From Desulfopila inferna (GTDB lineage: Bacteria > Desulfobacterota > Desulfobulbia > Desulfobulbales > Desulfocapsaceae): a DNA stretch of 64,000 bases. The position numbers and the translations under genes are program-made. The DNA is taken from positions 235,475 through 299,474 of the forward strand of contig NZ_JAFFQE010000007.1 in assembly GCF_016919005.1 (NCBI RefSeq), given 5' to 3'. Shown one piece after another: positions 51,301-59,682 of the stretch. A model generated the notes under the pieces. That model did not search any database. It saw only the letters and a program-made list of their open reading frames with translations, and had not been told where the DNA came from. How positions within the stretch are numbered: the stretch's first letter is position 1; each line of letters opens with the position of its first letter.

Positions 51301-54300
51301 GGATCCCATGATGCTGTACTCCTGGGCGGGGTGGGTGACGATGCATTATTCGGCGACGGTTATTTTACTGGAAGTAATTCTTTAAGCCTCGATAATATTG
51401 ATCAGTTTTATGTCACTCTCAGCTTTTCTGCCGCTGGATACGCAAGTGGTTATCATGAAGTAGGATTTACCATCAACAATGATGCTCCAGAGCCCGGAAA
51501 TGATATTCTGGACGGTGGCGCAGGCAGGGATTATCTCGAGGGTGGCGCCGGTAACGATATTCTATTTGGCGGCGATGATCATGACACCCTTATCGGAGGT
51601 GTAGGTGATGATCGTCTTGAGGGCGGAAGCGGGAGTGATTTGCTCATTGGTGATCGCTACGATATGGCTGAAACCGCCGGCGATGGCATAGATCATCTGT
51701 ATGGCGGTAGCGGTAATGACATTGTATACGGAATGGGGAATGACGACTATCTTTATGGCGAAGACGATGACGATGAGTTAGTGGGTGGGAGTGGTGAGGA
51801 CCATCTTTTCGGCGGAAACGGCATGGATATTCTCTTTGGAGACAGCGGCAATGATCACTTATCTGGAGGGACCGGTGTTGATGAACTCATGGGAGGATCA
51901 GGTGACGATAGACTCTACGGAGGCAGTGAAAACGACACGCTGTATGGAGAGGAGAACAATGATACTCTTTATGGTGATGCAGGTGATGATACCTTAATCG
52001 GAAATCTGGGTGATGATGTTCTCTATGGCGGAGCAAACAATGATCTTTTGTTTGGAGACAACGGAGATCATACGGGAAATGGCAAGGACTCCTTGTACGG
52101 CGGTGCAGGAGATGATCAACTGCAGGGCCATGGCGGGGACGACATTCTTTTTGGTGGAAAGGACAACGACGTTCTGTATGGTGGTGCAGGTAATGATACT
52201 TATCACTTCTATGCTGGTGATGGAACAGATATTGTAGATGATCAGGTAAGCAGCGGAAACGGCGGTGACATCATATATTTGCACAGCGTTCCTTGTATAG
52301 AAGACCTTGTCGTCTGTTATGCCGCGCAAGAAGGAGGCGGTTTCGTAGAGAATTATGCCGGTCAGCACCTCTGGCTCAGATACTCAGAGGATAACATTAT
52401 TATTAAGAATGGTCGCACCGCAGATAATTTCAGCTATGTTTTGGCGGATGGGACCTCTTATTCCAGAGATGAATTTTTACGTTTGGCGGCCACTGATGAT
52501 TATCTGGAGGGTAGTGAAGGAGGAGATGTCATATCCTCAGGAAGAGGTAATGACCTCATTTACGGCCATGGCGGCGACGATGAGCTTTATGGTGAAGAAG
52601 GTAGCGACAAACTCTATGGCGGGGCAGGAAGTGATATCCTGAATGGAGGAGCGGGCAATGATATTCTAACCGGCGGAGCAGGCAATGATGTGTATAAGTT
52701 TAACCGAGGCGATGGAAGCGATACCATCCATAATAATGACGAAGCAGGATTCGATACCCTTGCATTCGGTACGGGCATACTCCTTTCTGATTTGGCTGAT
52801 TTGACACGAGTAGGCAACGACGGTGTTCTGGTAAAAATAGGGAACAATGGTGATCAGATCATTATCAGCAACTGGTTTGAAGGAATACCGTATCAGATTG
52901 ATAGGTTCACTTTCGCAGGTGGCACAACTCTTCAGGATTTTGTCATTTACAGCAACGGAACCAACCAGAGCGACTACTGGCAGGGACATGATGGGGTGGA
53001 TATCATGACCGGAAATGAAGGTCATGATAATCTGATAGCTCTTGGCGGCAACGATATCTTGGATGGCGGCAAGGGTGATGATTATCTCTCCGGTGGCAAT
53101 GGCGATGATATTTACCGTTTCGGCCATGCCATGGGAATGGATGTTATCGAGGATAAAGGTCACGGAGATATGGATATCGTTCGATTGGGAGACGGTGTCA
53201 ATCCTGAAGATATAATAGTGTCGAGAAGCTCAGATAGTCTTTGCCTCTCTATTCTCGGGACATCGGGAGATTTATTACGCCTGTTAAACTGGTATGCGGA
53301 TCCAAATGACAGATTTGCGCGTGTTGAATTTGCCGATGGAACAGTATGGAACGAAGATTTTTTGTCTCAAAGGGCAGAATCCATCTGCTTTGTTGAAGGA
53401 ACGGCTGGTGACGACCGTCTTACGGGATCTGGAATGAGCGAAATAATTTATGGCCACCTTGGCAGAGACCAAATATATGGAAATGGCGGCAATGACTACA
53501 TTTACGGAAACAGCGGCAGCGACTCTATTTATGGAGGCATAGGGGCTGACTGGCTGTTTGGAGGAGAGGGGGATGATTATTTAAACGGCTATCATGGCAA
53601 TGATGTCCTGATCGGAGGGGAGGGCAATGATTTCTTGGTGGGAATGGGGGGAAGCGATCTCTATCTCTTCGAGCAGGGCTTTGGTTACGATGCTATTTAT
53701 GATCTTAATAGCCATAATGAGTGGGAAATTGATCCGGGCGATCTTGGAAACGATGTTGATACAGTTCGATTTGGAAAAGGAATAAACGCTGCGGACATTA
53801 TAATTACCCGAACTAGATTTGATCTGCTACTGTCGAATCGCGTGACTGGTGATGTTCTTACACTACAAGGCTATGATCCCGAGGATGAATTCGACAAAAT
53901 AGAGCGCATTGAGTTCAGTGACGGAACGGTATGGACTCCTGAAGACTATCTTGCTCAATTAAACACACCGACTGCAGGCTATGATCAGATATTTGGCACG
54001 AAAAACAACGATATTCTGAAAGGCCTGGGGGGAGACGACTCGATCTATGGCAATGATGGCAATGATATTTTGCTGGGTGGTGCCGGCGCCGATTATCTAG
54101 ATGGCAGAGATGGACGAGACACAGCGGACTATCGTGATTCTTCCACCGGTGTGATAATTGATCTTTCAGCAAATGCGGGCTCGGAAGTAGAGGACGGGAG
54201 AGGTTATGGAGGAACTGCGGAAGGTGACTTTCTGAAAAATATCGAAAACATACAGGGATCAAAATTTAATGATACTATTATAGGTTTCCGTAGCGACCAT

Positions 54301-56844
54301 CGATTCTTTGGCAATGCCGGCAACGATAGCCTGTCCGGCGGCTTAGGCAATGACTTTCTCCGGGGCGGAGCCGGAGCCGATATCTTGGATGGCGGAGAAG
54401 GAAGGGACAGTGCCGACTATCGTGATTCAGAAGAAGGCGTGATAATTGACCTGGCGACCGGTACCGCCGAGGACGGCACTGCAGATGGTGATACCTTCTC
54501 CTCCATTGAAAATATATATGGTTCGAAATTCAATGATGTTCTCTCCGGCAATGAAGAAAACAATACCTTGGTAGGCTTTGCAGGCAATGATGAGATTTAC
54601 GGCCGAGAAGGCAATGACAACCTTCAGGGCCGCGACGGAGATGATTGTCTGTACGGCGGCTTAGGCAATGACATTCTCCGAGGTGGAGCCGGAACTGATG
54701 TTCTTGATGGTGGAGAGGGCAGAGATAGTGTCGACTATCGTGACTCAGAAGAGGGTGTGCTAATTGATCTGGCGGCGCGTACTGCCGAGGGAGGCACCGC
54801 AGCGGGCGATGCCATCTTTTCAATCGAAAATGCATATGGATCAGAATTCGATGATATTCTCACCGGTAATGAAGAAAACAATACCTTGGTTGGCTTTGCA
54901 GGCAATGATGAGCTTTACGGCTGGGAAGGCAATGACAGTCTCCAGGGCCGTGACGGTGACGATAGACTATACGGTGGCTTGGGTAATGACATTCTCCGAG
55001 GTGGAGCCGGAAGTGATGTTCTTTATGGTGGAGAGGGTAGAGATAGCGTCGACTATCGTGATTCAGAAGAAGTTGTGGTAATTGATTTGGCGGCCGGTAC
55101 TGCCGAGGGCGGCACTGCTGCGGGTGATACGTTCTCTGCAATCGAAAATATATATGGTTCGAAATTCAATGATGTTCTCTCAGGCAATGAAGAAAACAAT
55201 ACCTTGGTCAGCCTTGCAGGTTACGATGAGCTTTACGGCCGGGATGGTAATGATAACCTCCAGGGTGGCGATGGAGGGGATAGTTTGTATGGCGGCTTAG
55301 GCAATGATTTTCTGCGAGGCGGATCCGGAGCCGATGTTCTTGATGGCGGAGAAGGAAGAGATAGTATTGACTATCGTGATTCAGAAGAGGGTGTGCTAAT
55401 TGATCTGGCGGCCGGTACTGGCGAGGGCGGCACCGCAGCGGGTGATGCCTTCTTCTCAATCGAAAACATATATGGTTCGACATTCAATGATGTTCTTTCC
55501 GGCAATGAAGAAAACAATACCTTGGTTGGCTTTGCAGGTTACGATGCGATTTACGGCCGGGAAGGTAATGATAACCTCCAGGGCCGCGATGGAGGGGATA
55601 GATTGTACGGCGGCTTAGGTAATGACATTCTCCGAGGCGGAGCCGGAACCGATGTTCTTTGGGGGGGAGAGGGCAGTGATAGTATCGACTATCGTGATTC
55701 AGAAGAGGGAGTGCTGATTGATCTGGCGGCTGCTACTGCCGAGGGCGGCACCGCAGCGGGTGATGCCTTCTTCTCAATCGAAAATATATATGGATCAGAG
55801 TTCGATGATTTTCTCGCCGGTAATGGAGAAAACAACACCTTGCTTGGCTTTGCAGGTAATGATGAGCTCTATGGCCGGGAAGGCAATGATTTTCTGCGAG
55901 GCGGAGTAGGAGCCGACACTCTGGATGGCGGAGAAGGCAGGGATAGTGTCGATTATCGGGACTCGGAAGAAGGCGTGTTATTAGACCTGGCGGCCGGTAC
56001 AGCCCAGGGCGGGACAGCAGCAGGTGATACCCTTATTTCCATCGAGAATGTATACGGATCAGAATTCGATGATACTCTTACCGGTAATGAAGAAAACAAT
56101 ACCTTGGTTGGCTTTGCTGGCAATGATGAGCTTAATGGCCTGGAAGGTAATGACAATCTACAGGGTCGTGAGGGAGAAGATAAGTTGTACGGTGGCTTTG
56201 GAAATGATTTTCTGCGAGGCGGATCCGGAGCCGATATTCTTGATGGTGGAGAAGGAAGGGATGGTGTCGACTACCGTGGCTCAGAAGAAGGCGTCAAAAT
56301 TGATCTGGCGGCTGGTACCGCCGAGGGCGGCACCGCAGCTGGCGATACCTTTGTCTCGATAGAAAATCTATATGGCTCAGAATGCGATGACGTTCTGGTC
56401 GGAAATGATGAGAATAACTCTCTTCTGGGATTTGAAGGAGTTGATCATTTGTCCGGGGGAGCAGGCAACGACAACCTTCGAGGAGGTACCGGCTCGGATA
56501 TTCTAACCGGAGGTGACGGAAACGATAAATTTGTTTTTGATACTGCTTTTAATGGTCCAGAAGGTACCGATACCATAGTCGATTTCACCATCAGCAAAGA
56601 TAGAATCATCTTACATTCATCTGTTTTTAGTACGTTGCTGGAAGCAGGAGTCCTTGCCGAGGCAAATTTCTTTGCGAGTGCCACTGGCTCAGCAGCAGAT
56701 GAGAATGATTATATCCTTTACAACACTTCGAATGGCTCCCTCCTTTATGATTTTGATGGTAACGGCCAGGGTGTGGCTGTTGAATTTGCAAAGCTGACCT
56801 CAAGCCCGGAGATTAATAACAAGGATTTTGTTGTAGTCGCCTAA
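48358..56844 (+). CDS. Giant RTX exoprotein with N-terminal class 3 lipase-like domain
   Basis: 2828 residues, no Sec signal, as expected for type I secretion. Residues 1-400 hold an alpha/beta hydrolase of lipase class 3 type with the nucleophile elbow GHSLGG at 184-189 (Ser186). From about residue 550 there are many RTX nonapeptides (GGxGxDxLx), which fold into calcium-bound beta rolls outside the cell. Residues 1924 to about 2710 are eight tandem modules, mostly 106 residues each. The last 100 residues lack Gly-Asp repeats and end in Val-Val-Val-Ala, the usual uncleaved type I signal. Export by the ABC/HlyD pair encoded downstream is very likely. Lipase activity is inferred from the elbow; the other triad residues are not assigned. 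Confidence 0.92.
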   Translation: MATISEYSEQAQLSQAAYASGLIKDMLGGGNTGDPSGYADLLIDGGMSETQAIDFANKYTVVDQYEDPESGFSGTVFQDTSGKVVMAMRGTQPTAFLTDWPTNIADIGSDGIAIDQGIAMYNWYQRLITPVGSEAVQFVYHKEISALGKIINPAWLECKKVTVEGAGVNEGGGLVGKSDIAVTGHSLGGHLAMIMSRIAPDLVTSTLTFNAPRFDTNFALDWSVIPFPQLTLSTTALTCEGFFDLLSAAELENYVTNTLTGDSWTLRKITNTRIEGDVVSLIGDLQGAGDQLQLFSESINEGPIDAHDMKAIADALAVYDLIAQIDSNLTLDSITGILKASSNIGEYSLESVVSSLGGLFVTDLNKRTGSEYNADRDQLYQDIKDITATISKLPNQTIKSFCTIDAEGNYVPLSASEINILAQNNIAYRYALMNLNPFALIAADYSKFNKNGELDLYTSSTPDGQLSEKYLQDRANFLVQLLYENINDTGAKNPYDPMNIDVYPNLPAYYHADLATGNQSLNAVYSDLEAKKDNYQQFIFGSNEGDLDIAGGSKDDHLYGMGGNDTIKGHGGNDYIEGGQGLDTMHGGAGIDTFFIQGEDTDYDIFYGGSEHDKILGGNNSGVKDVIRLHNFNYAINSIEEVNGLAGDNIIAGTGDGDTIDLSGTTLIDIHSVYGGGNEDTLTGGKGNYADHLYGGEGGDTLRGMGGDDHLYGTRDDLTDDDARDILEGGAGNDTYYIGAGDIINDSDQTGTIIFDNQTISSLVFIQTAVGSNIYKTEDGAFTASKNSSNILTVSKKIDGTIQSFSIENFTTDSALGITLQEYEPPSDSYDFNITGSSLRDEMWMIVGGSNPTAWGLYLTSFSGDDSNNLFAQPLTANAPSLKISGGGSGDFLFGFAGHDHIDGGEGSDIITGHMGWWGGTPLYHNETSEGDLLEGGGGNDWIRGGNGSDRINGGSGHDYMQSYDGEDQISGGSGNDVLAGGSHDAVLLGGVGDDALFGDGYFTGSNSLSLDNIDQFYVTLSFSAAGYASGYHEVGFTINNDAPEPGNDILDGGAGRDYLEGGAGNDILFGGDDHDTLIGGVGDDRLEGGSGSDLLIGDRYDMAETAGDGIDHLYGGSGNDIVYGMGNDDYLYGEDDDDELVGGSGEDHLFGGNGMDILFGDSGNDHLSGGTGVDELMGGSGDDRLYGGSENDTLYGEENNDTLYGDAGDDTLIGNLGDDVLYGGANNDLLFGDNGDHTGNGKDSLYGGAGDDQLQGHGGDDILFGGKDNDVLYGGAGNDTYHFYAGDGTDIVDDQVSSGNGGDIIYLHSVPCIEDLVVCYAAQEGGGFVENYAGQHLWLRYSEDNIIIKNGRTADNFSYVLADGTSYSRDEFLRLAATDDYLEGSEGGDVISSGRGNDLIYGHGGDDELYGEEGSDKLYGGAGSDILNGGAGNDILTGGAGNDVYKFNRGDGSDTIHNNDEAGFDTLAFGTGILLSDLADLTRVGNDGVLVKIGNNGDQIIISNWFEGIPYQIDRFTFAGGTTLQDFVIYSNGTNQSDYWQGHDGVDIMTGNEGHDNLIALGGNDILDGGKGDDYLSGGNGDDIYRFGHAMGMDVIEDKGHGDMDIVRLGDGVNPEDIIVSRSSDSLCLSILGTSGDLLRLLNWYADPNDRFARVEFADGTVWNEDFLSQRAESICFVEGTAGDDRLTGSGMSEIIYGHLGRDQIYGNGGNDYIYGNSGSDSIYGGIGADWLFGGEGDDYLNGYHGNDVLIGGEGNDFLVGMGGSDLYLFEQGFGYDAIYDLNSHNEWEIDPGDLGNDVDTVRFGKGINAADIIITRTRFDLLLSNRVTGDVLTLQGYDPEDEFDKIERIEFSDGTVWTPEDYLAQLNTPTAGYDQIFGTKNNDILKGLGGDDSIYGNDGNDILLGGAGADYLDGRDGRDTADYRDSSTGVIIDLSANAGSEVEDGRGYGGTAEGDFLKNIENIQGSKFNDTIIGFRSDHRFFGNAGNDSLSGGLGNDFLRGGAGADILDGGEGRDSADYRDSEEGVIIDLATGTAEDGTADGDTFSSIENIYGSKFNDVLSGNEENNTLVGFAGNDEIYGREGNDNLQGRDGDDCLYGGLGNDILRGGAGTDVLDGGEGRDSVDYRDSEEGVLIDLAARTAEGGTAAGDAIFSIENAYGSEFDDILTGNEENNTLVGFAGNDELYGWEGNDSLQGRDGDDRLYGGLGNDILRGGAGSDVLYGGEGRDSVDYRDSEEVVVIDLAAGTAEGGTAAGDTFSAIENIYGSKFNDVLSGNEENNTLVSLAGYDELYGRDGNDNLQGGDGGDSLYGGLGNDFLRGGSGADVLDGGEGRDSIDYRDSEEGVLIDLAAGTGEGGTAAGDAFFSIENIYGSTFNDVLSGNEENNTLVGFAGYDAIYGREGNDNLQGRDGGDRLYGGLGNDILRGGAGTDVLWGGEGSDSIDYRDSEEGVLIDLAAATAEGGTAAGDAFFSIENIYGSEFDDFLAGNGENNTLLGFAGNDELYGREGNDFLRGGVGADTLDGGEGRDSVDYRDSEEGVLLDLAAGTAQGGTAAGDTLISIENVYGSEFDDTLTGNEENNTLVGFAGNDELNGLEGNDNLQGREGEDKLYGGFGNDFLRGGSGADILDGGEGRDGVDYRGSEEGVKIDLAAGTAEGGTAAGDTFVSIENLYGSECDDVLVGNDENNSLLGFEGVDHLSGGAGNDNLRGGTGSDILTGGDGNDKFVFDTAFNGPEGTDTIVDFTISKDRIILHSSVFSTLLEAGVLAEANFFASATGSAADENDYILYNTSNGSLLYDFDGNGQGVAVEFAKLTSSPEINNKDFVVVA
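54127..56586 (+). repeat. Eight tandem 318-bp modules inside the RTX gene
   Basis: The marker GACTATCGTGA (or close variants) starts units at 54127, 54415, 54733, 55051, 55369, 55687, 55951 and 56269. Spacing is 288, 318, 318, 318, 318, 264 and 318 bases. The 264 unit lacks exactly 54 bases, two RTX nonapeptides. Each unit encodes YRDSEEGV..IDLAAGTAEGG.., an N-E-N turn and four to five RTX motifs. Units are nearly identical in DNA, so they expanded recently by unequal exchange. Confidence 0.9.
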
Positions 56845-56957
56845 GGTTATAATCAAAATTTTTATTAGTACCTTTTTCTTTCTTTCATCAAGACCACAAA
56901 TATGTGGGCTTTGACTGACCATTCCCAATTTTTTTAAGAATTGAAAAATTTTTTTCA

Positions 56958-56978
56958 AATGTGGGAAAAATGTGGGAA
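56958..56978 (+). repeat. Direct repeat shared with 47564-47584, flanking the RTX gene
   Basis: The 21 bases match position 47564-47584 in 20 places (an internal tandem of ATGTGGGAAAA). The two copies bracket the 9.4-kb stretch that holds the RTX gene and its two small upstream genes. They may mark a past insertion, but no integrase or transposase is present. Confidence 0.4.
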
Positions 56979-57089
56979 CCGCTAATTAAGAATGTTCTGA
57001 ATAAAGAAGAGGCGTTTGAGTTGAAGGGATCAAAAACCAAGAAGCCTATGGCGGCAATAGCGTGGCGGCTCCCAAAAAAACACTTATGA
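56970..57089 (+). CDS. Possible 39-residue leader ORF overlapping the ABC exporter start
   Basis: ATG at 56970, basic (many Lys), ends with TGA at 57087-57089, giving an ATGA overlap with the exporter's ATG at 57086. That overlap is the main support. It may only serve translational coupling. No homology recognised. Confidence 0.3.
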   Translation: MWEPLIKNVLNKEEAFELKGSKTKKPMAAIAWRLPKKHL

Positions 57090-59671
57090 ATATCAGTATT
57101 GCCCCAAAAGAGAGTGAGAAAGCTGCTGTAGAACACACTGCTTCCATCATTGTCAGCGGCAGTCAGCTTGCGAGATTAAGCGGATTAGAAGACCTGGCGG
57201 TAAAGTTGGCCGAGTTGATGGATTCCTTAAGTGGAGCAAGCAGGAAAGAAGCACTTGAAAAGGTAATACAAGTTGCTCGAAATGAAGGGACTCGAACTCT
57301 GATATATCGCCCCAATCCAGATCGGGTTCAAGAGTTGGCGCAATTGCTGCCGGTTTTGATTGAAACACGTGATGAAAGATTCTTAGTAGTTTCCAGTATA
57401 GAAAAAGAATCCTTGGAGACACCTTTCACTATCACAATAATTCATTCGAGTCTTGATGAGGAACCTGAAGAGGACTTGCTATCTTTTGAGCAATTACAGG
57501 AAATATGGACAGGAGGTGTTTTACGTTTCGAAAAAATTAACACTGCTCTGGTCTGTTTTTCAATAGTTGCCCGGGAGAAAAAAATAGAACTTACTCTGGA
57601 AAGACTGCGCCATGAGTATGGGCTTGATAGTGCGGAGATTACTGAGGATGTTTTTATCCGTATGAGCAAAGATGCCGGTATGAAAGCCCGGCTGTTAAAA
57701 ATAGATTGGCATGGCCTCCTCAATCTCAAAGATGCATATCCTGCCGTTGCCAGATTGACTGATGGAAGACATATCGTTGTTTCCGGTGCTGTTTCTTCTG
57801 ATCCTCAGAAGGAACAGAAGATCGCCTGTTATGATCCTTTGGCTGGTCAAGGCGGAGGGCATCTCAGATTTGGAAAGCAGGAGTTTGAAACTCTGTGGAA
57901 TGGAGAGATTTATGTACTGAAAAGAGTATTCAAGCTCAGCGATGAAACCCAGCCATTTAGTCTGCGTTGGTTTATTCCGGAAATTCTAAGACAAAAAACT
58001 GCCTTTTCCGATGTTGCATTGGCTGTCCTCTTTATTAATGCCATTGCTCTTGTTACTCCAATTTTTTTTCAAATTGTAATCGATAAGGTTCTTGTAAATC
58101 AGGCATTTACTACTCTTCATGTTCTTGGATTCGGTATGGCGGCAATGCTGCTTGTTAATGCTTGTCTGGATTTCTTGCGAGACTATCTGTTGCTGCATGC
58201 CACCAACAAAATCGATATGAGGGTTACTGCCAGAACATTCAGGCATATGTTGAATTTGCCACTGGATTTTTTCGAAAAAGTAACTGCAGGCGTTTTAACA
58301 AAACACATGCAGCAGACCTCCAATATACGCGGTTTTCTCACTGGTAGTGTGTTTCTCACCATGCTTGAGGCGACTTCACTCTTTATTTTTTTGCCTTTTC
58401 TATTTTTTTACAGCTTGAAGTTAACTGCCATAGTGGGTGCTTTTACTTTGATGATTGCCGTCGTGATCCTTGTGTTGATCGGTCCTTTCAAGCGTAGATT
58501 GGATGCCTTGTATGACGCTGAAGGAAACAGGCAGGCAATGCTTGTTGAAACGATCAATGGCATGCCGACGGTAAAGGCAATGGCGATTGAACCACTGTTG
58601 CGAAAACAATGGGAGAACAAAGTTGCCCGAGCCATCAGTATGCAGTTTCGCGTCGGTAAAATTTCAATCACCGCAAAATCGCTGACCCAGCTCTTAGAGC
58701 GTCTCATGACAATTATTCTCATCTGGGTGGGGGCCAGTCAGGTTTTTAATGGGACTTTAACGGTAGGAGCTCTCATCGCTTTTCAGATGTTGGCGGGAAG
58801 AGTAACCTCTCCTCTTGTACGGTTAGTCGGGCTGATTCATCAATATCAGGAAGCTGCATTATCGGTGGAAAAGCTCGGTGTGGTGATGAATGCCAAAGAA
58901 GAATGGGGCGCAGATAGACATGGTGCCAGGGTTTCATTAAAAGGTGACATTGTTTTGGATAGGGTGAGTTTCAGATATTCACCGGATTTACCAAATGCTC
59001 TCCATGAAATTTCCCTGGTGATTCCAACCGGGTCCATGCTGGGAATTGTGGGCCCTAGCGGTTCGGGCAAAACAACATTAACCAGAATGTTGCAAAAAGC
59101 GTATTTCCCATCAACGGGGACGATCAGAATAAATAACTGCTATCTTAATGAAATTGATACTTCTCATTTACGCAGAAATACTGGTGTGGTGCTTCAAGAT
59201 AGTTTCCTGTTCAGGGCCTCCGTTGCAGAAAATATTCGTGCAGGACAAACAGGAGCCTCTCGGCACCAGATCATAGAAGCAGCTGTGCTTGCCGGTGCAG
59301 ATGAGTTTATTGTTAATCTCTCGCAGGGATACGATACCATGCTGGAGGAAGGTGCAAGCAATCTATCCGGAGGGCAGCGCCAGAGACTGGCGATCGCGAG
59401 AGCTTTATTAACTCAGCCGGAGATCCTGATTCTTGATGAAGCAACAAGTTCTCTAGATCCGGAGAGTGAAAGAATCGTTCGTGAAAATCTAACGCAGATC
59501 GCAAAGGGGCGTACTGTGATTGTTGTTTCTCACCGCTTATCAATGTTGAAAGGGGCTGATAACGTGATGGTTTTAGATGGTGGCAGATTGGTTGGGTATG
59601 GCACCCATGAGCGCCTTCTTCAAGATTGCAGGTTATATGGAAAACTTTGGAAGCAGCAGATGGAACTTTGA
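57086..59671 (+). CDS. Type I secretion ABC exporter with tandem C39-like N-terminal domains
   Basis: 861 residues from ATG 57086 (a GTG at 57062 is the alternative). The N-terminus is about 150 residues longer than typical HlyB/LapB. Residues about 80-160 (ERFLVVSSI ... FEQLQEIWTGGVLRF) look like the second half of a C39-like domain, and about 165-300 repeat that layout (GRHIVVSGAV ... FETLWNGEIYVLKR). Neither keeps the peptidase Cys-His pair, so they bind but do not cut substrate. Five to six membrane helices follow, then an ATPase with Walker A GPSGSGKTT, signature LSGGQRQRLAIARAL and ILDEATSSLDPESE. It exports the RTX protein. Confidence 0.93.
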   Translation: MNISIAPKESEKAAVEHTASIIVSGSQLARLSGLEDLAVKLAELMDSLSGASRKEALEKVIQVARNEGTRTLIYRPNPDRVQELAQLLPVLIETRDERFLVVSSIEKESLETPFTITIIHSSLDEEPEEDLLSFEQLQEIWTGGVLRFEKINTALVCFSIVAREKKIELTLERLRHEYGLDSAEITEDVFIRMSKDAGMKARLLKIDWHGLLNLKDAYPAVARLTDGRHIVVSGAVSSDPQKEQKIACYDPLAGQGGGHLRFGKQEFETLWNGEIYVLKRVFKLSDETQPFSLRWFIPEILRQKTAFSDVALAVLFINAIALVTPIFFQIVIDKVLVNQAFTTLHVLGFGMAAMLLVNACLDFLRDYLLLHATNKIDMRVTARTFRHMLNLPLDFFEKVTAGVLTKHMQQTSNIRGFLTGSVFLTMLEATSLFIFLPFLFFYSLKLTAIVGAFTLMIAVVILVLIGPFKRRLDALYDAEGNRQAMLVETINGMPTVKAMAIEPLLRKQWENKVARAISMQFRVGKISITAKSLTQLLERLMTIILIWVGASQVFNGTLTVGALIAFQMLAGRVTSPLVRLVGLIHQYQEAALSVEKLGVVMNAKEEWGADRHGARVSLKGDIVLDRVSFRYSPDLPNALHEISLVIPTGSMLGIVGPSGSGKTTLTRMLQKAYFPSTGTIRINNCYLNEIDTSHLRRNTGVVLQDSFLFRASVAENIRAGQTGASRHQIIEAAVLAGADEFIVNLSQGYDTMLEEGASNLSGGQRQRLAIARALLTQPEILILDEATSSLDPESERIVRENLTQIAKGRTVIVVSHRLSMLKGADNVMVLDGGRLVGYGTHERLLQDCRLYGKLWKQQMEL

Positions 59672-59682
59672 GCGGTAAAGGC

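Noticed and set aside
54127..56586. CRISPR or satellite array suggested by 318-bp periodicity
   Set aside because: Units are contiguous coding repeats with no spacers, all inside one reading frame of RTX type.
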